From Planctomycetaceae bacterium (GTDB lineage Bacteria > Planctomycetota > Planctomycetia > Pirellulales > Pirellulaceae), in NCBI GenBank assembly GCA_018660825.1, contig JABJJO010000169.1:1-64000 (forward strand): a stretch of 64,000 nucleotides of DNA, written 5' to 3'. The notes under the pieces were generated by a model, which saw only the letters and a list, made by a program, of their open reading frames with translations, did no database searches and had not been told where the DNA came from. Of this stretch, positions 8,955-18,751 are shown one piece after another (position 1 is the first letter of the stretch; the number at the start of each line of letters is the position of its first letter). Both the position numbers and the translations under genes were made by a program.

Positions 8955-10004
8955 ATGTGCATTTCCGAAACAACAGGCAATCTACTCGAATCGTGTCAAC
9001 ACACCGGTACAGCAGCCACTCAATTCCCGCCGGTCGCGCGACGTGCTTTTCTAGGCAGCCTAGCAACAATCGGAATTGCCAGTAGCATCGCATCGCAAAC
9101 CCAAGCCTTTGACGAACCCGCGGCCACAGATGCTACTCCAGCAAAACCTGCCGAATCACTCATCAAAGAACTGTATGCATCGCTATCTACGAAGCAACGA
9201 AACGACAATGTATATGCATACAATAAAAAGTCCGACGGTGGGCTGACTCGCCACGGTATGTACAACGCACCTTATGGCGGCAAAAAAATTGGTGATCAAT
9301 ACAGTAAAACGCAGCAAGAACTGATCGACCGTATCCTAAAAGCCATGACGCGCGATGAAGAAGGCTATGTCAAAATTACACGTGGCGGTCGCTTTGACAG
9401 CAGTAATAATCTACAGGGCTGTGGCGCATCTTTTTTCGGCAATGCTACAGATGAAAACAAATATTGTTTCATGTTCACCTCACACCACCTGACAATCCGC
9501 TGTGATGGGAACTCAGCGCCAGGCGCAGCCTTTGCTGGTCCGCTATATTATGGTCACTCAGCTGACGGCTACTCAACGGGCAACGTGTACCATTATCAAA
9601 CGCAACAAGTCCACGAATTCTTTGATGCGTTGGATTCCAAACAACGGAAAATTGGTCTCACCAACGGCAACCCTGGCGAACGAGCTCCATCCATAAAGTT
9701 CCGCGAAAACACGGCAAATATCCCCGGCATCGGAGTAGACCAACTGTCAGCTGATCAAAAAGAACTAATGCAAGCGGTTATGCAAAGTGTCTTATCACCT
9801 TATCGCCAGGAAGACGCTGACGAAGTGATGGAGATTATCGAGCACAACGGTGGCATGGATAAACTACGACTTGCCTTCTACAAAGATTCCGACACAACGG
9901 ATTCCCTGCGATGGCACTTCTGGCGAATCGAAGGGCCTGGTCTCGTATGGAACTACCGAGCACTACCGCACGTCCACACCTTTGTGAATATCGCAAAAGT
10001 GTAA
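8955..10004 (+). CDS. DUF3500 family protein, Tat-exported
   Basis: 349 residues with a twin-arginine signal (ARRAFLGSLATIG, residues about 29-41) and Ala-rich cleavage region. The C-terminal hallmark LVWNYRALPHVHTFVNI and the central GCGASFFG, FTSHHLTIRCDG and FAGPLYYGH segments identify the DUF3500 family, common in planctomycetes and often annotated only by that name. AAAGGA lies 7 nt before the ATG. Conserved His, Arg and Asp residues suggest an enzyme, but the reaction is unknown to me. Located 87 bp after the DoeB-like gene on the same strand and possibly cotranscribed. Confidence 0.85.
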   Translation: MCISETTGNLLESCQHTGTAATQFPPVARRAFLGSLATIGIASSIASQTQAFDEPAATDATPAKPAESLIKELYASLSTKQRNDNVYAYNKKSDGGLTRHGMYNAPYGGKKIGDQYSKTQQELIDRILKAMTRDEEGYVKITRGGRFDSSNNLQGCGASFFGNATDENKYCFMFTSHHLTIRCDGNSAPGAAFAGPLYYGHSADGYSTGNVYHYQTQQVHEFFDALDSKQRKIGLTNGNPGERAPSIKFRENTANIPGIGVDQLSADQKELMQAVMQSVLSPYRQEDADEVMEIIEHNGGMDKLRLAFYKDSDTTDSLRWHFWRIEGPGLVWNYRALPHVHTFVNIAKV

Positions 10005-10078
10005 CGACCTTCGCATTCTTTTCGTGTTTGCAACTTGCCCGTTCTGAAGCCGATCTCGGATTTGTGCTATTAACGGTA

Positions 10079-10348
10079 TTAAGGCGCTGACCACGAAGAA
10101 CACATAGCTTTCTTGGCTGTCCTCGTCAGCTTTTTGATTGCCAGTTCTCGTCGCAGGGCATCGCCATGTGAGGCGACGGTTTCCTGATAGACCAGCACTA
10201 CAGGTAGACGCGCACGAGTATACTTTGAGGCGATGGCGTTGTTATGTTGTTTGCAGCGTCGCTCGATATCCTTAGTGATGCCGGTATAGAGCGTGTTGTC
10301 AGCGCAGCGCAATATGTAGACAAACCAATCTTCTACCAATTCCGACAC
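10079..10348 (-). CDS. Small GIY-YIG nuclease superfamily protein (UPF0213 type)
   Basis: 89 residues forming a single GIY-YIG domain: WFVYILRCADNTLYTGIT, then ERRCKQHN and the usual KYTRARLPVVLVY segment. Its start is 3 bp after the stop of the upstream oxidoreductase gene, so it is probably in the same transcript. Stand-alone proteins of this type are common in bacteria with little-known function, presumed DNA nicking or repair. The C-terminal tail (about 10 residues) is divergent. Confidence 0.88.
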   Translation of the reverse strand: MSELVEDWFVYILRCADNTLYTGITKDIERRCKQHNNAIASKYTRARLPVVLVYQETVASHGDALRRELAIKKLTRTAKKAMCSSWSAP

Positions 10349-10351
10349 CTA

Positions 10352-11692
10352 TTAACCCAACTTCCACCCGGAACGGTATTCACGATGGATAAACTGGTCC
10401 GCATTGGGGCAGTTTGTGGCTTGCATCGTCTCGGCATCCCATGTTAGTTTCTGGCCAGCGCGGTAGGCGACATTCCCCAGATGATTCGCTTCAGTCAACC
10501 AACCTGCATACTCAAAATTGCAAGTCGTTGGCGCGCCAGTTTTACAGGCGTGAATCCACTCCGCGTGATGACCACGTGAAGCGGGAATTGTTTGTTCGGG
10601 ACGTGTAAAATCAGCAAATTCGTCCGTCGGCAGGAGCACGTGCTTACCATAGTCCGACAACAACATCCCCTTGGTTCCTACGAATAGCATTCCGCTGCCC
10701 CACTGGGGTATCTTTTTGTCGATCCAAATTTGCGGTTTATAGGTTCCTTGATACCACTTTAGCGTGGTAGCTGGTTGTTCGCCTTGTTTTTCATATGTGT
10801 AGGTCGCAGTCATCGATGCGGGTGCAATTTCTCGATTTACCGCCGGTCCAGTAGCCTCGATAGTCGTGGGAGCTTTCAGTTTCAAAGCCCAAAATGGTAA
10901 GTCTACAAAGTGACTACCGAGGTCGGACATTGTACCGTTGCCAAAATCCCACCAGCGATACCATTTAGGACCTGGGAAGTAGACGTTATTAAACGCCCGC
11001 TTGGGTGCAGGTCCTAACCACAAATCCCAATTTAGTCCTTTTGGCACCTCATCCGCTTTAGCCGGACGATTTTGTGCAAACACGATATCGTTGTGTTTAC
11101 GCGCGACTTCTGCAGAAGGTTGCCATCCCCAAGCACGACCCACCCATACGTGTGTTTCAGTTACATCACCAATCGCTCCCGCTTGGATCAATTCCACCAC
11201 TCGCCGGAAGTTATTGCCCGCATGAATCTGAGTTCCCATTTGGGTGGCAACCCCAGCGTGACTGGCAGCTTCGCGAATAACTCGGCATTCCGCGATATTG
11301 TAGGCTAACGGTTTTTCACAATACACGTGTTTTTTCATTTGCAGCGCTGGCAATGTCGCAAACGCATGTGTATGTTCACAAGTACTAACGACCGCAGCGT
11401 CAAAACTCTTAACGGAGTCATACAATCTTCGGAAATCATTGAACGCTGCCGCGTTTGGATGTCGGTTGCGACCAAATGCGAGGTTGTTTTCGTTCACGTC
11501 ACACACGCCCACAATATTCTCTGACTCAACACTGCGAAGATTAGATCCTCCGCGACCGCCAGTCCCGATCACCACAATATCTAATTTCTCGTTCAGGTTT
11601 CGCCCACGAAGAATTGCTGGCGCTGCAAACAGAGTCGAAGCGGCTACGGTTGTTTTAGTAAATTGACGTCGAGTGATTTTTGTTTTGGGCAC
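10352..11692 (-). CDS. Gfo/Idh/MocA family oxidoreductase, Tat-exported
   Basis: 446 residues with a twin-arginine signal ([13 protein letters not shown]). The Rossmann fold begins at [13 protein letters not shown], followed by [16 protein letters not shown] and the catalytic EKP in [13 protein letters not shown]. The C-terminal alpha/beta domain ([13 protein letters not shown]) completes the family layout. NAD(P)-dependent oxidation or reduction of a sugar or cyclitol is the known family role. Export by Tat of a folded cofactor-bound enzyme is a recurrent planctomycete feature. Followed directly by the GIY-YIG gene. Confidence 0.92.
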   Translation of the reverse strand: MPKTKITRRQFTKTTVAASTLFAAPAILRGRNLNEKLDIVVIGTGGRGGSNLRSVESENIVGVCDVNENNLAFGRNRHPNAAAFNDFRRLYDSVKSFDAAVVSTCEHTHAFATLPALQMKKHVYCEKPLAYNIAECRVIREAASHAGVATQMGTQIHAGNNFRRVVELIQAGAIGDVTETHVWVGRAWGWQPSAEVARKHNDIVFAQNRPAKADEVPKGLNWDLWLGPAPKRAFNNVYFPGPKWYRWWDFGNGTMSDLGSHFVDLPFWALKLKAPTTIEATGPAVNREIAPASMTATYTYEKQGEQPATTLKWYQGTYKPQIWIDKKIPQWGSGMLFVGTKGMLLSDYGKHVLLPTDEFADFTRPEQTIPASRGHHAEWIHACKTGAPTTCNFEYAGWLTEANHLGNVAYRAGQKLTWDAETMQATNCPNADQFIHREYRSGWKLG

Positions 11693-11888
11693 GATTTTAG
11701 ATTCCTGCTTATATATCTTATATCTGTTTTTTAGAGTCCAGAGGAGGCAAGCCCCCTCATCCGTGGTGCAACTAAACCATTACAACCTATTGCCTCTACA
11801 AATGCAAACATTGCGTGCCGGTTATAGTCCATCAATCCAAGTCAGAAGCTAGGTATATACTCGCGGTTAAACACCTTACAATACGGCT

Positions 11889-13889
11889 ATGAGAACTCTA
11901 CTAACTACCACTATCGTCGTTCTATTTCTGCCTGTCATTAGTGCTGCTCAGCAACTACAGCCTTTGAAGTACAACAATCCCGGACTGGCCGTCGACCTGG
12001 GCGTCGGACTTTGGGCATGGCCAGTACCCTGCGACGCGGATGGTGATGGCGATTATGACCTGCTTGTAGCGTGTCCAGACAAACCGTCCAACGGAGTTTG
12101 GTTTTTCGAGAACACGTCGGGCGATACGGCTACGAATCCATTTCCAGTTTTCAAACCAGCCAAGCGTCTTAGCCACGCTGTTCATTATGTAATGCCTAGT
12201 TACGTTGACGGCAAATTACACGTGCTCACACCAGGCTTTGAATATACCGATTTCATTAAATCTGGTTTGACACAACGAATTAAACTTTCGGTGGAATCCA
12301 ATTTTTACAAAACTACGGGACCGCAGAAAAAGGGGCCCAAGGTTCGGCACAATCAATGGCGTTACGTCGATTACGACGGCGACGCCAATCTTGATTTAGT
12401 TGTCGGTATTGAAGACTGGAGTTATTACGGCTGGGATGATGCCTGGGATAGCAGCGGCAAATGGACCAATGGCAAACTGCATGGTTTTGTGCTGCTATTT
12501 CGCAACGAGGGCACCACTGACGACCCTAAATACGCGGAACCACGAAAGCTAACAACCACCAACGGGCTTATCGACACCTACGGCTGTCCCTCGCCGAACT
12601 TTGTTGACTTCGATAACGACGGTGACCTAGACTTGTTGTGTGGCGAATTTATCGACGGATTCACCTATTTCCAAAACACCGGAACTCGTACTGCTCCGGT
12701 TTACGCCAACGGTACCCGCCTACGTCAAAAAAACGGCGATCCCTTAACGATGGATCTGCAAATGATTGTTCCCGTTGCGTTTGATTGGGACAACGACGGT
12801 GATGCCGACCTGATTGTTGGCGACGAGGATGGCCGCGTCGCTCTCGTCGAAAACACCGGTACTCACGACGATCACAATACTCCTATATTTGCGCCTGCTA
12901 AATATTTTCAACAAGAAGCGGATACTCTGAAGTGCGGTGCCCTAGCCACACCCGTTGGATATGACTGGGATAGCGACGGTGACATGGATCTCCTATCGGG
13001 GAACACCGCAGGATATATTGAATTCTTCGAGAACCTAAGCGGTCCAAATGTCGAATCACCAAAATGGGCTGCACCCCTACGACTGCAGGCCGGCGGGAAA
13101 ACGTTCCGCATCATGGCGGGCCCCAACGGCAGTATCCAAGGACCCGCGGAAGCAAAGTGGGGTTACTCGACGCTGAGTGTTGCCGATTGGGACGGAGACA
13201 AATTGCCAGATATCTTGGTCAACGGCATCTGGGGACAAGTTATGCTGCTGACGAATACTGGCACTGCAAGCGAACCACAACTAGCTGCGCCGCAGGTTTT
13301 GCAGGTCGCGTGGACGGACGCACCCACCAAACCTGCCTGGATGTGGTGGAACCCCAAAGACAACGAACTCGCTACGCAATGGCGAACGACCCCGATTGGT
13401 ATCGACTGGAACAGAGATGGACTCACCGACCTGTTGTCACTTGATCACGAAGGTTATTTTTGTCTTTACAAGCGCAAAAGACAAAACGGAAAACTAATTC
13501 TACTTCCTCCACAACGAGTGTTTTACGGCGACAACAACTCCATTACGGACCCGAACCACCGAGTGCAAAATGCTGTTGCGGGCCCGTTACAACTCAACTA
13601 CCGAATGGCCGGAGGCAGTGGGCGACGAAAAATATGGACAACTGATTGGGACGGTGATGGCCACGTCGACCTGTTAGTAAATTCCAGTAATGCGAATTTA
13701 CTATTGCAAGTCAAAGCCACGGACAATCGCTGGACGTTTCACGATACTGGACCACTAGTCAAACAAAGTATCCAAGGACACACAACAAGTCCTACCGTTG
13801 TCGACTTTAACGGTGATGGAATTCCCGATTACTTAGGTGGGGCTGAAGATGGGCGTCTTTACTACCAGCGAAACCCGCGCTCGAACTGA
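11889..13889 (+). CDS. Secreted FG-GAP/VCBS-type propeller protein
   Basis: 666 residues with a signal peptide (about 1-20, ending SAAQQ). At least nine calcium-loop repeats of the form D-x-D-x-D-G-x-x-D-L/I-L are visible, among them DADGDGDYDLL, DFDNDGDLDLL, DWDNDGDADLI, DWDSDGDMDLL, DWDGDGHVDLL and DFNGDGIPDYL. This indicates a multi-bladed integrin-alpha-like beta-propeller. Conserved FENTSG/FFENLSG turns recur between repeats. Probably extracellular or periplasmic; binding or scaffold role by analogy, with no enzymatic motif recognised. Followed 55 bp later by the DapA-like gene on the same strand. Confidence 0.9.
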   Translation: MRTLLTTTIVVLFLPVISAAQQLQPLKYNNPGLAVDLGVGLWAWPVPCDADGDGDYDLLVACPDKPSNGVWFFENTSGDTATNPFPVFKPAKRLSHAVHYVMPSYVDGKLHVLTPGFEYTDFIKSGLTQRIKLSVESNFYKTTGPQKKGPKVRHNQWRYVDYDGDANLDLVVGIEDWSYYGWDDAWDSSGKWTNGKLHGFVLLFRNEGTTDDPKYAEPRKLTTTNGLIDTYGCPSPNFVDFDNDGDLDLLCGEFIDGFTYFQNTGTRTAPVYANGTRLRQKNGDPLTMDLQMIVPVAFDWDNDGDADLIVGDEDGRVALVENTGTHDDHNTPIFAPAKYFQQEADTLKCGALATPVGYDWDSDGDMDLLSGNTAGYIEFFENLSGPNVESPKWAAPLRLQAGGKTFRIMAGPNGSIQGPAEAKWGYSTLSVADWDGDKLPDILVNGIWGQVMLLTNTGTASEPQLAAPQVLQVAWTDAPTKPAWMWWNPKDNELATQWRTTPIGIDWNRDGLTDLLSLDHEGYFCLYKRKRQNGKLILLPPQRVFYGDNNSITDPNHRVQNAVAGPLQLNYRMAGGSGRRKIWTTDWDGDGHVDLLVNSSNANLLLQVKATDNRWTFHDTGPLVKQSIQGHTTSPTVVDFNGDGIPDYLGGAEDGRLYYQRNPRSN

Positions 13890-13944
13890 TCCACGCTGAG
13901 CAAATCCATAACACCCCAGCAAAACCAACCGGACAAAAGCCAGC

Positions 13945-14838
13945 ATGCCAATTCCACCTAATGACCCGATGGTGACCCTCCCCATGGTCAGCCCATTTGA
14001 TGCTCATGGTAAATTGGATTTGGATGCAGCTGAACGTAATGTTCAGCGTTGGCTAAAGACGCCGATTTCCGGGTACTTGGTCGGCAGTCAGTCCGGCGAA
14101 GAATTCATGATGAACGAGCAGGAACGGGTTTCCCTACTGCGAACCGTTACCGACAGCCTGACGGGTGAAACCTTCAGCATCGGTGGAATTGACTGCCCCT
14201 CCGCAATCGAGACGCTGCGACAGGCGGAAAACTACGTCGAGGCTGGGGCGGAAATGTTACGGATACGGTTTCCTCGAGAGGAAGCACTCGTAACAGATTA
14301 CTTCCATGAAATCCTGCCCCGCTGTCCTGCTCCCGTATTATTGATGCACCAGACGTCCCCCGCTAGTTTTGGAATTGCTGCAAGGCCGGCCGCAACGCCG
14401 AAAGTCCTTGGGGAAATCGCGGGACTTGATAACGTCTTTGGGTATGTAACGGATCACGACATGCGGTTCGAAGCTCAGGTCCGCCGTTATGTCCCTGCGG
14501 ACAAGCGATTTTGGATTTGTAACGGTAGCATGATTTTGTCCGGCACACTGATCGGATGCAATGGAACCACGACTGCTTTTTCAAATATCTGGCCAGCCGC
14601 CCTAAAAGACCTTCTCGATTTAGGCATGGCCGGAAACTACGATCAGGGGCAACCGCTACAGGAACAAATCAGGTTGATTGATGAGATTATGCTCCCCTAT
14701 CTAGCAGGCGGCATTAAGACCTGTCTCCAACTGATGGGATTCGAAGGCATGAACCCCCGAAATCCAACCAGGGGGATGTCCACCGAAAAACTTCGCAGAT
14801 TGGAAATCGCCCTGCGCGATGCCGGACTCATTCAGTAA
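13945..14838 (+). CDS. Dihydrodipicolinate synthase/N-acetylneuraminate lyase superfamily protein without the Schiff-base lysine
   Basis: 297 residues with a DapA-like TIM barrel. The start resembles the family (VTLPMVSPFDAHGKLDL, then GYLVGSQSGEEFMMNEQER in place of the usual GxTGE block). Where the catalytic Lys is expected (the IVGIKEA-type strand) the sequence is DNVFGYVTDHD, so position 168 is Val, and the preceding YNxP segment is LMHQTSP. The family's aldolase chemistry through a Lys Schiff base is therefore doubtful; it may be a pseudoenzyme or use different chemistry. No export signal. The gene follows the FG-GAP gene; the next gene converges. Confidence 0.85.
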   Translation: MPIPPNDPMVTLPMVSPFDAHGKLDLDAAERNVQRWLKTPISGYLVGSQSGEEFMMNEQERVSLLRTVTDSLTGETFSIGGIDCPSAIETLRQAENYVEAGAEMLRIRFPREEALVTDYFHEILPRCPAPVLLMHQTSPASFGIAARPAATPKVLGEIAGLDNVFGYVTDHDMRFEAQVRRYVPADKRFWICNGSMILSGTLIGCNGTTTAFSNIWPAALKDLLDLGMAGNYDQGQPLQEQIRLIDEIMLPYLAGGIKTCLQLMGFEGMNPRNPTRGMSTEKLRRLEIALRDAGLIQ

Positions 14839-14878
14839 TGACCCAGCGGAGTCTGACTGTCTCCTGATACTACCTGAG

Positions 14879-16207
14879 CTATTTCTCGATGCAGTACAAC
14901 GTTTTATCGGTACGAATCAGTAATCTGCCATCGACCGCCGACGGACTTGCGAACAACGTTCCGCCTAGTTCATTTTTTCCGAGCTCAGTGTATTTGACGC
15001 CCGGTTCAATCACCGTAGTGACTCCGTCCCGTTCAAAGAAATAGATTTTTCCATCCGCGTATAATGGCGATGCCCAAAATCTCGCTCCCATACGATGGAC
15101 CCAATGCACCTCGCCGGTCCGTGAGTCGAGGCACGTGACAATCCCATTATCCGACGAAAAATATATTTCATTACCGACGACCACGGGACTCGACACATTC
15201 GGCACTTGCCGATCGAATCGCCATTTTACCACCGCTTTTTGTTGACTGCCTACGGTTTGGACCTCTAACGCTAACATCGCGGCCTTCATGTAGCCAGTCG
15301 TGACGAACACCAGGCCATTTCCGCTGACCGGGCGAGCGGCATTGGAGAAACCTAGTTGGCCATAGTGATGCTTCCATAGTTCCTTGCCCGATTCTGGATC
15401 ATAGCCATAAACCCAATCTGCCGAGGGTGAAACAATTTGATCGTTCCCATTGATCTCCACGACCACCGGCGTGCAATAAGATTTCCGTAACTGAGGATTA
15501 TCATTCAGTTCGCCCGACCGTTCTGTCTTCCATGCAATTTTGCCCGTTTTTTTATCCAACGCAACGATATACTGTTGGTCGATGCCATCGCAATGCAGGA
15601 TCAACAAATCATTCCACAAAACTGGCGAGCTCCCTGGGCCATTTTCCAACTTCACCGAGAGATTTCTATTGCTCCAAACAACTTGTAAGGATTTTGTGTT
15701 CAATCCGATCATGCCTAAGGCCCCAAAATGGCAATACAGCATCTCACCCTCTAAGATTGGGGTGGGTGTGGCATATGAATTTGTGCGATGTATTATCTGC
15801 GGATCATCCACCGCCAGCACTTCTATATTATGCAATTCTTTTCCGGTCGCTAACTCAAAACAGATCGCTCGCAAACTGACATGCTTAGAAATAATCAACG
15901 GTTGAGAATTCGTAGTTAACTTACGTCGTCTCGCTTGCTCTTCAGCGGACGCTGGTGTGTGAATTCCGGTCGTGATCCAAACTTTCCCATCTCCCACAAT
16001 CGGAGTTGACCAACCCAGTCCCTCGACCGTTGCCGCCCAAGCAATCCCAGTGGTGGCATTCCATTTCACGGGCAGGTTTTTCGCGTCTGCATGACCGACA
16101 CCGCCCTTGCCACGCCATTCGCTGAAACTATCCTGGGCAAAACTGTCAGGCGTCATCGTCAACGCACAAACCATAATTGCAAATGTCGTAGTTAGAATGG
16201 TTTTCAT
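14879..16207 (-). CDS. Secreted PQQ-like beta-propeller repeat protein
   Basis: 442 residues with a signal peptide (about 1-24, ending SFAQD). PQQ-type propeller blades are visible as repeated W-x-x-x and ALDKKTGKIAWKT, GYDPESGKELWKH and CLDSRTGEVHWVH segments. The N-terminal block WRGKGGVGHADAKNLPVKW is common in planctomycete PQQ-like outer-membrane assembly/BamB-like proteins. No PQQ-binding enzyme residues are identified, so a structural or binding role is as likely as a dehydrogenase one. Lies 65 bp downstream of the esterase gene on the same strand. Confidence 0.88.
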   Translation of the reverse strand: MKTILTTTFAIMVCALTMTPDSFAQDSFSEWRGKGGVGHADAKNLPVKWNATTGIAWAATVEGLGWSTPIVGDGKVWITTGIHTPASAEEQARRRKLTTNSQPLIISKHVSLRAICFELATGKELHNIEVLAVDDPQIIHRTNSYATPTPILEGEMLYCHFGALGMIGLNTKSLQVVWSNRNLSVKLENGPGSSPVLWNDLLILHCDGIDQQYIVALDKKTGKIAWKTERSGELNDNPQLRKSYCTPVVVEINGNDQIVSPSADWVYGYDPESGKELWKHHYGQLGFSNAARPVSGNGLVFVTTGYMKAAMLALEVQTVGSQQKAVVKWRFDRQVPNVSSPVVVGNEIYFSSDNGIVTCLDSRTGEVHWVHRMGARFWASPLYADGKIYFFERDGVTTVIEPGVKYTELGKNELGGTLFASPSAVDGRLLIRTDKTLYCIEK

Positions 16208-16272
16208 CGAGTTCCTTTTTAACGGACTATTGGAGTTTTTGCTCGTGTCTACTGAGTTAATTCGTGGCCCTA

Positions 16273-17703
16273 TTACAAACGACCCCGTATAAACTCAGTC
16301 ACATCGTTTAGCACTTCTGGCGAAATTGTTTCTTCAATCGTACCATATTCACCTACAGCGCCGGTTTTGGAATGCTGCAATAAATGATTCAGCTGCGGAT
16401 AGATTTTGACTTGATAGTCTCGGCACTTTCCAAATTGCAATGCAGTTTCGAACGGCCCCGCACTCTGTTTAGGAGGCACTTGCAAATCATTCTCTCCAAA
16501 CACTGCAAACACTGGACAGCGAGTATTCTGGATGGCTGGGACTGGGTCGAGGGACAAAAAATACCGCATCCAGGGACTACTCAACTGTTTACCGATCGCT
16601 TCGATTTCTGTATTTATCTGGGCTGCTGCCAGCTTGATGAGCACCGGCGCGGATTTCATGTGTTTTGCGACTAATGTCTTCCTGTTTTCAATAAACGTTG
16701 CATCAGCTGCATCCTTTGGATTTGCCAACACTAAATCAATCGTTTCCTTGAACAACGGCATAAACCAATCCAGAGTTTTCTTATCGACCCCAGCAGCTCC
16801 CCGCAGCAAACGATTTTGTTCAACCAGAATATCCGCTCCGGACACCCCAGGCCCCGCCAAGCACACAATCCCCGTTAGTCGGCGGTCATTTACGGCAACC
16901 ATCGGCGCGATCATGCCACCCTCGCTATGACCGATCAACCACACGGCACGTTTATCAACTCGGGGATGGCCTCGCAAGAACTCAACTCCAGCCTCGACGT
17001 CTGTTACCAATTCCAATGTTGTATCTCCCGAGGAAACTTTAGAACTTCCCCCTACTCCTCGATCATCCACCCGCAGCACCCCGATCCCCGCACGTGTTAA
17101 ATGGTCCGCGATCACCCAAAACGGACGGTGTCCCAAAATTGTCTCATCCCGATCCTGAGATCCTGAACCGGTTATCAACAGTGCTACTGGGACTCGTTCA
17201 CGTCCCGGTGGTAACGTCAACGTACCCGCCAGGGTTCCACCAGACTCTTTGTTAATATACTCGACTTCGATGATGTCATAGGGAAAGGGCGCTTGCGGTT
17301 CTTGCGGCCGATTAGGCCGGGGAAATTCGTCAACCCTTTTAAGAATTAGGGCGATTGGGATCCCCTGAACAAACAAACCCTTCATTTCATTTCCGGAATC
17401 TTTAACCTCGGCCGTATAACTTGCCTTGAGGGCTGTTATTTGAAATGAAAAATGCTCACCATCATACGTTACTTTTTCCAACGCAATCGGCGCACTTCCT
17501 TGATCAAAACTGTACATATTTCCATTGAGCGAATTTCCGGTGTGCACAATTTCTAAACCAATCCGCAACTTTGCCCCACCAACAGCAAGTGTGCCGTGCC
17601 ATTTTCCGGACAGATTAATTTCCGTTTCAACAGCGTGCAAGGGCAGGCAGAACAGTACAATCATCAGCAAAGAGGTAATCATATTTCGCATCGTGTTGAG
17701 CAT
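16273..17703 (-). CDS. Secreted alpha/beta hydrolase (prolyl-oligopeptidase/esterase type)
   Basis: 476 residues with a signal peptide (about 1-24). An N-terminal beta domain (about 28-125; LSGKWHGTLAVGGAKLR) is followed by an alpha/beta hydrolase domain. The oxyanion segment is LLITGSGSQDRDE, the nucleophile elbow is GHSEGG, the acid lies near FGENDLQVP and the His in PQLNHLLQ. Arrangement matches bacterial secreted alpha/beta hydrolases often annotated as S9-related esterases. Substrate unknown. Gene order suggests cotranscription with the PQQ-like gene downstream. Confidence 0.88.
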   Translation of the reverse strand: MLNTMRNMITSLLMIVLFCLPLHAVETEINLSGKWHGTLAVGGAKLRIGLEIVHTGNSLNGNMYSFDQGSAPIALEKVTYDGEHFSFQITALKASYTAEVKDSGNEMKGLFVQGIPIALILKRVDEFPRPNRPQEPQAPFPYDIIEVEYINKESGGTLAGTLTLPPGRERVPVALLITGSGSQDRDETILGHRPFWVIADHLTRAGIGVLRVDDRGVGGSSKVSSGDTTLELVTDVEAGVEFLRGHPRVDKRAVWLIGHSEGGMIAPMVAVNDRRLTGIVCLAGPGVSGADILVEQNRLLRGAAGVDKKTLDWFMPLFKETIDLVLANPKDAADATFIENRKTLVAKHMKSAPVLIKLAAAQINTEIEAIGKQLSSPWMRYFLSLDPVPAIQNTRCPVFAVFGENDLQVPPKQSAGPFETALQFGKCRDYQVKIYPQLNHLLQHSKTGAVGEYGTIEETISPEVLNDVTEFIRGRL

Positions 17704-17829
17704 CCTCGTTCCAAAAAAACTTAACGGGTCTGATAGTTATACGTTTATCTGTGGATTATATTGCATCAAAGGATGCCCAACCAATAAAAAACCTGCGATG
17801 GTTACCTCCCCCCAGCTACGGCGAAAATT

Positions 17830-18603
17830 ATGCTGATAACTCTATCACCCGCAAAAACACTCAATTACGAACCGCAATCACTTACCTGCGAATTTACGAC
17901 CCCTCGACTATTGGAATACTCACAGCGCATTATAAACGATATGCAACGTTTTAATTCAGACGAAATCGCGGGGCTAATGGGCGTGAGCGACAAGATCGCG
18001 GACTTGACCTATAACAGATTTCAATCGTGGGTAACGCCTTTCAGTAAAACCAATGCTAAGCAAGCCGTACTCGCATTTCAGGGCCAAGCCTACGATGGAA
18101 TGGATGCAGCCCAGTGGAGTCCCGACGACTTTACTGCATCACAAGATATGCTCCGCATCCTCTCCGGATTGTATGGAATATTGCGTCCGCTCGATTTGAT
18201 GCAAGCCTATCGTTTGGAAATGGGGACTCGGGTTGCGATCGAAAAAGAAAAGAACCTGTATTTGTTTTGGGGTTCTACGCTAACTGATTTACTCAACTCA
18301 GATCTGGCGGATACCAACTCGGATACGCTTATTAATTTAGCATCTAACGAGTACTTCAAAGCGATCAAAAAGAAAGAACTCAACGCCCAGATCATCACGC
18401 CCGCCTTTAAGGAAGAACGTGATGGAACCTTCAAGATGATTTCATTTTACGCAAAGGTTGCGCGTGGCCAAATGACCTCCTACATAATCCGTAACCGCTT
18501 AACAGACCCCGAACAAATTAAGCAATTTGACAAAGATGGCTATAAGTATAACTCATCCGAATCGAACGATACCGATTGGGTATTTACACGCAAGTCTGCC
18601 TAA
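17830..18603 (+). CDS. yaaA: YaaA family protein (peroxide-stress, UPF0246/DUF328)
   Basis: 257 residues, the usual family length. The N-terminus MLITLSPAKTLNYE and the internal blocks QSWVTPF, AVLAFQGQAYDGMDA, LSGLYGILRPLDLMQAYRLEM, INLASNEYFKA and FYAKVARGQM are diagnostic. In E. coli YaaA lowers intracellular free iron during hydrogen peroxide stress and binds DNA. Cytoplasmic; no signal. Its own upstream region is short (126 bp) and divergent from the esterase gene, so a shared control region is possible. Confidence 0.95.
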   Translation: MLITLSPAKTLNYEPQSLTCEFTTPRLLEYSQRIINDMQRFNSDEIAGLMGVSDKIADLTYNRFQSWVTPFSKTNAKQAVLAFQGQAYDGMDAAQWSPDDFTASQDMLRILSGLYGILRPLDLMQAYRLEMGTRVAIEKEKNLYLFWGSTLTDLLNSDLADTNSDTLINLASNEYFKAIKKKELNAQIITPAFKEERDGTFKMISFYAKVARGQMTSYIIRNRLTDPEQIKQFDKDGYKYNSSESNDTDWVFTRKSA

Positions 18604-18751
18604 TAGCCAGCTACTATAAATTGTGCTGCCCAAGCACGATCAACGGTTGGATTTTCAGCGGGTCGACATCAGCCCTACCTCTACAATTCGCACGTAATAT
18701 ATACCATAATAATAATTAAACATTTCACACTTTTAGTATTCGGATCAAACC

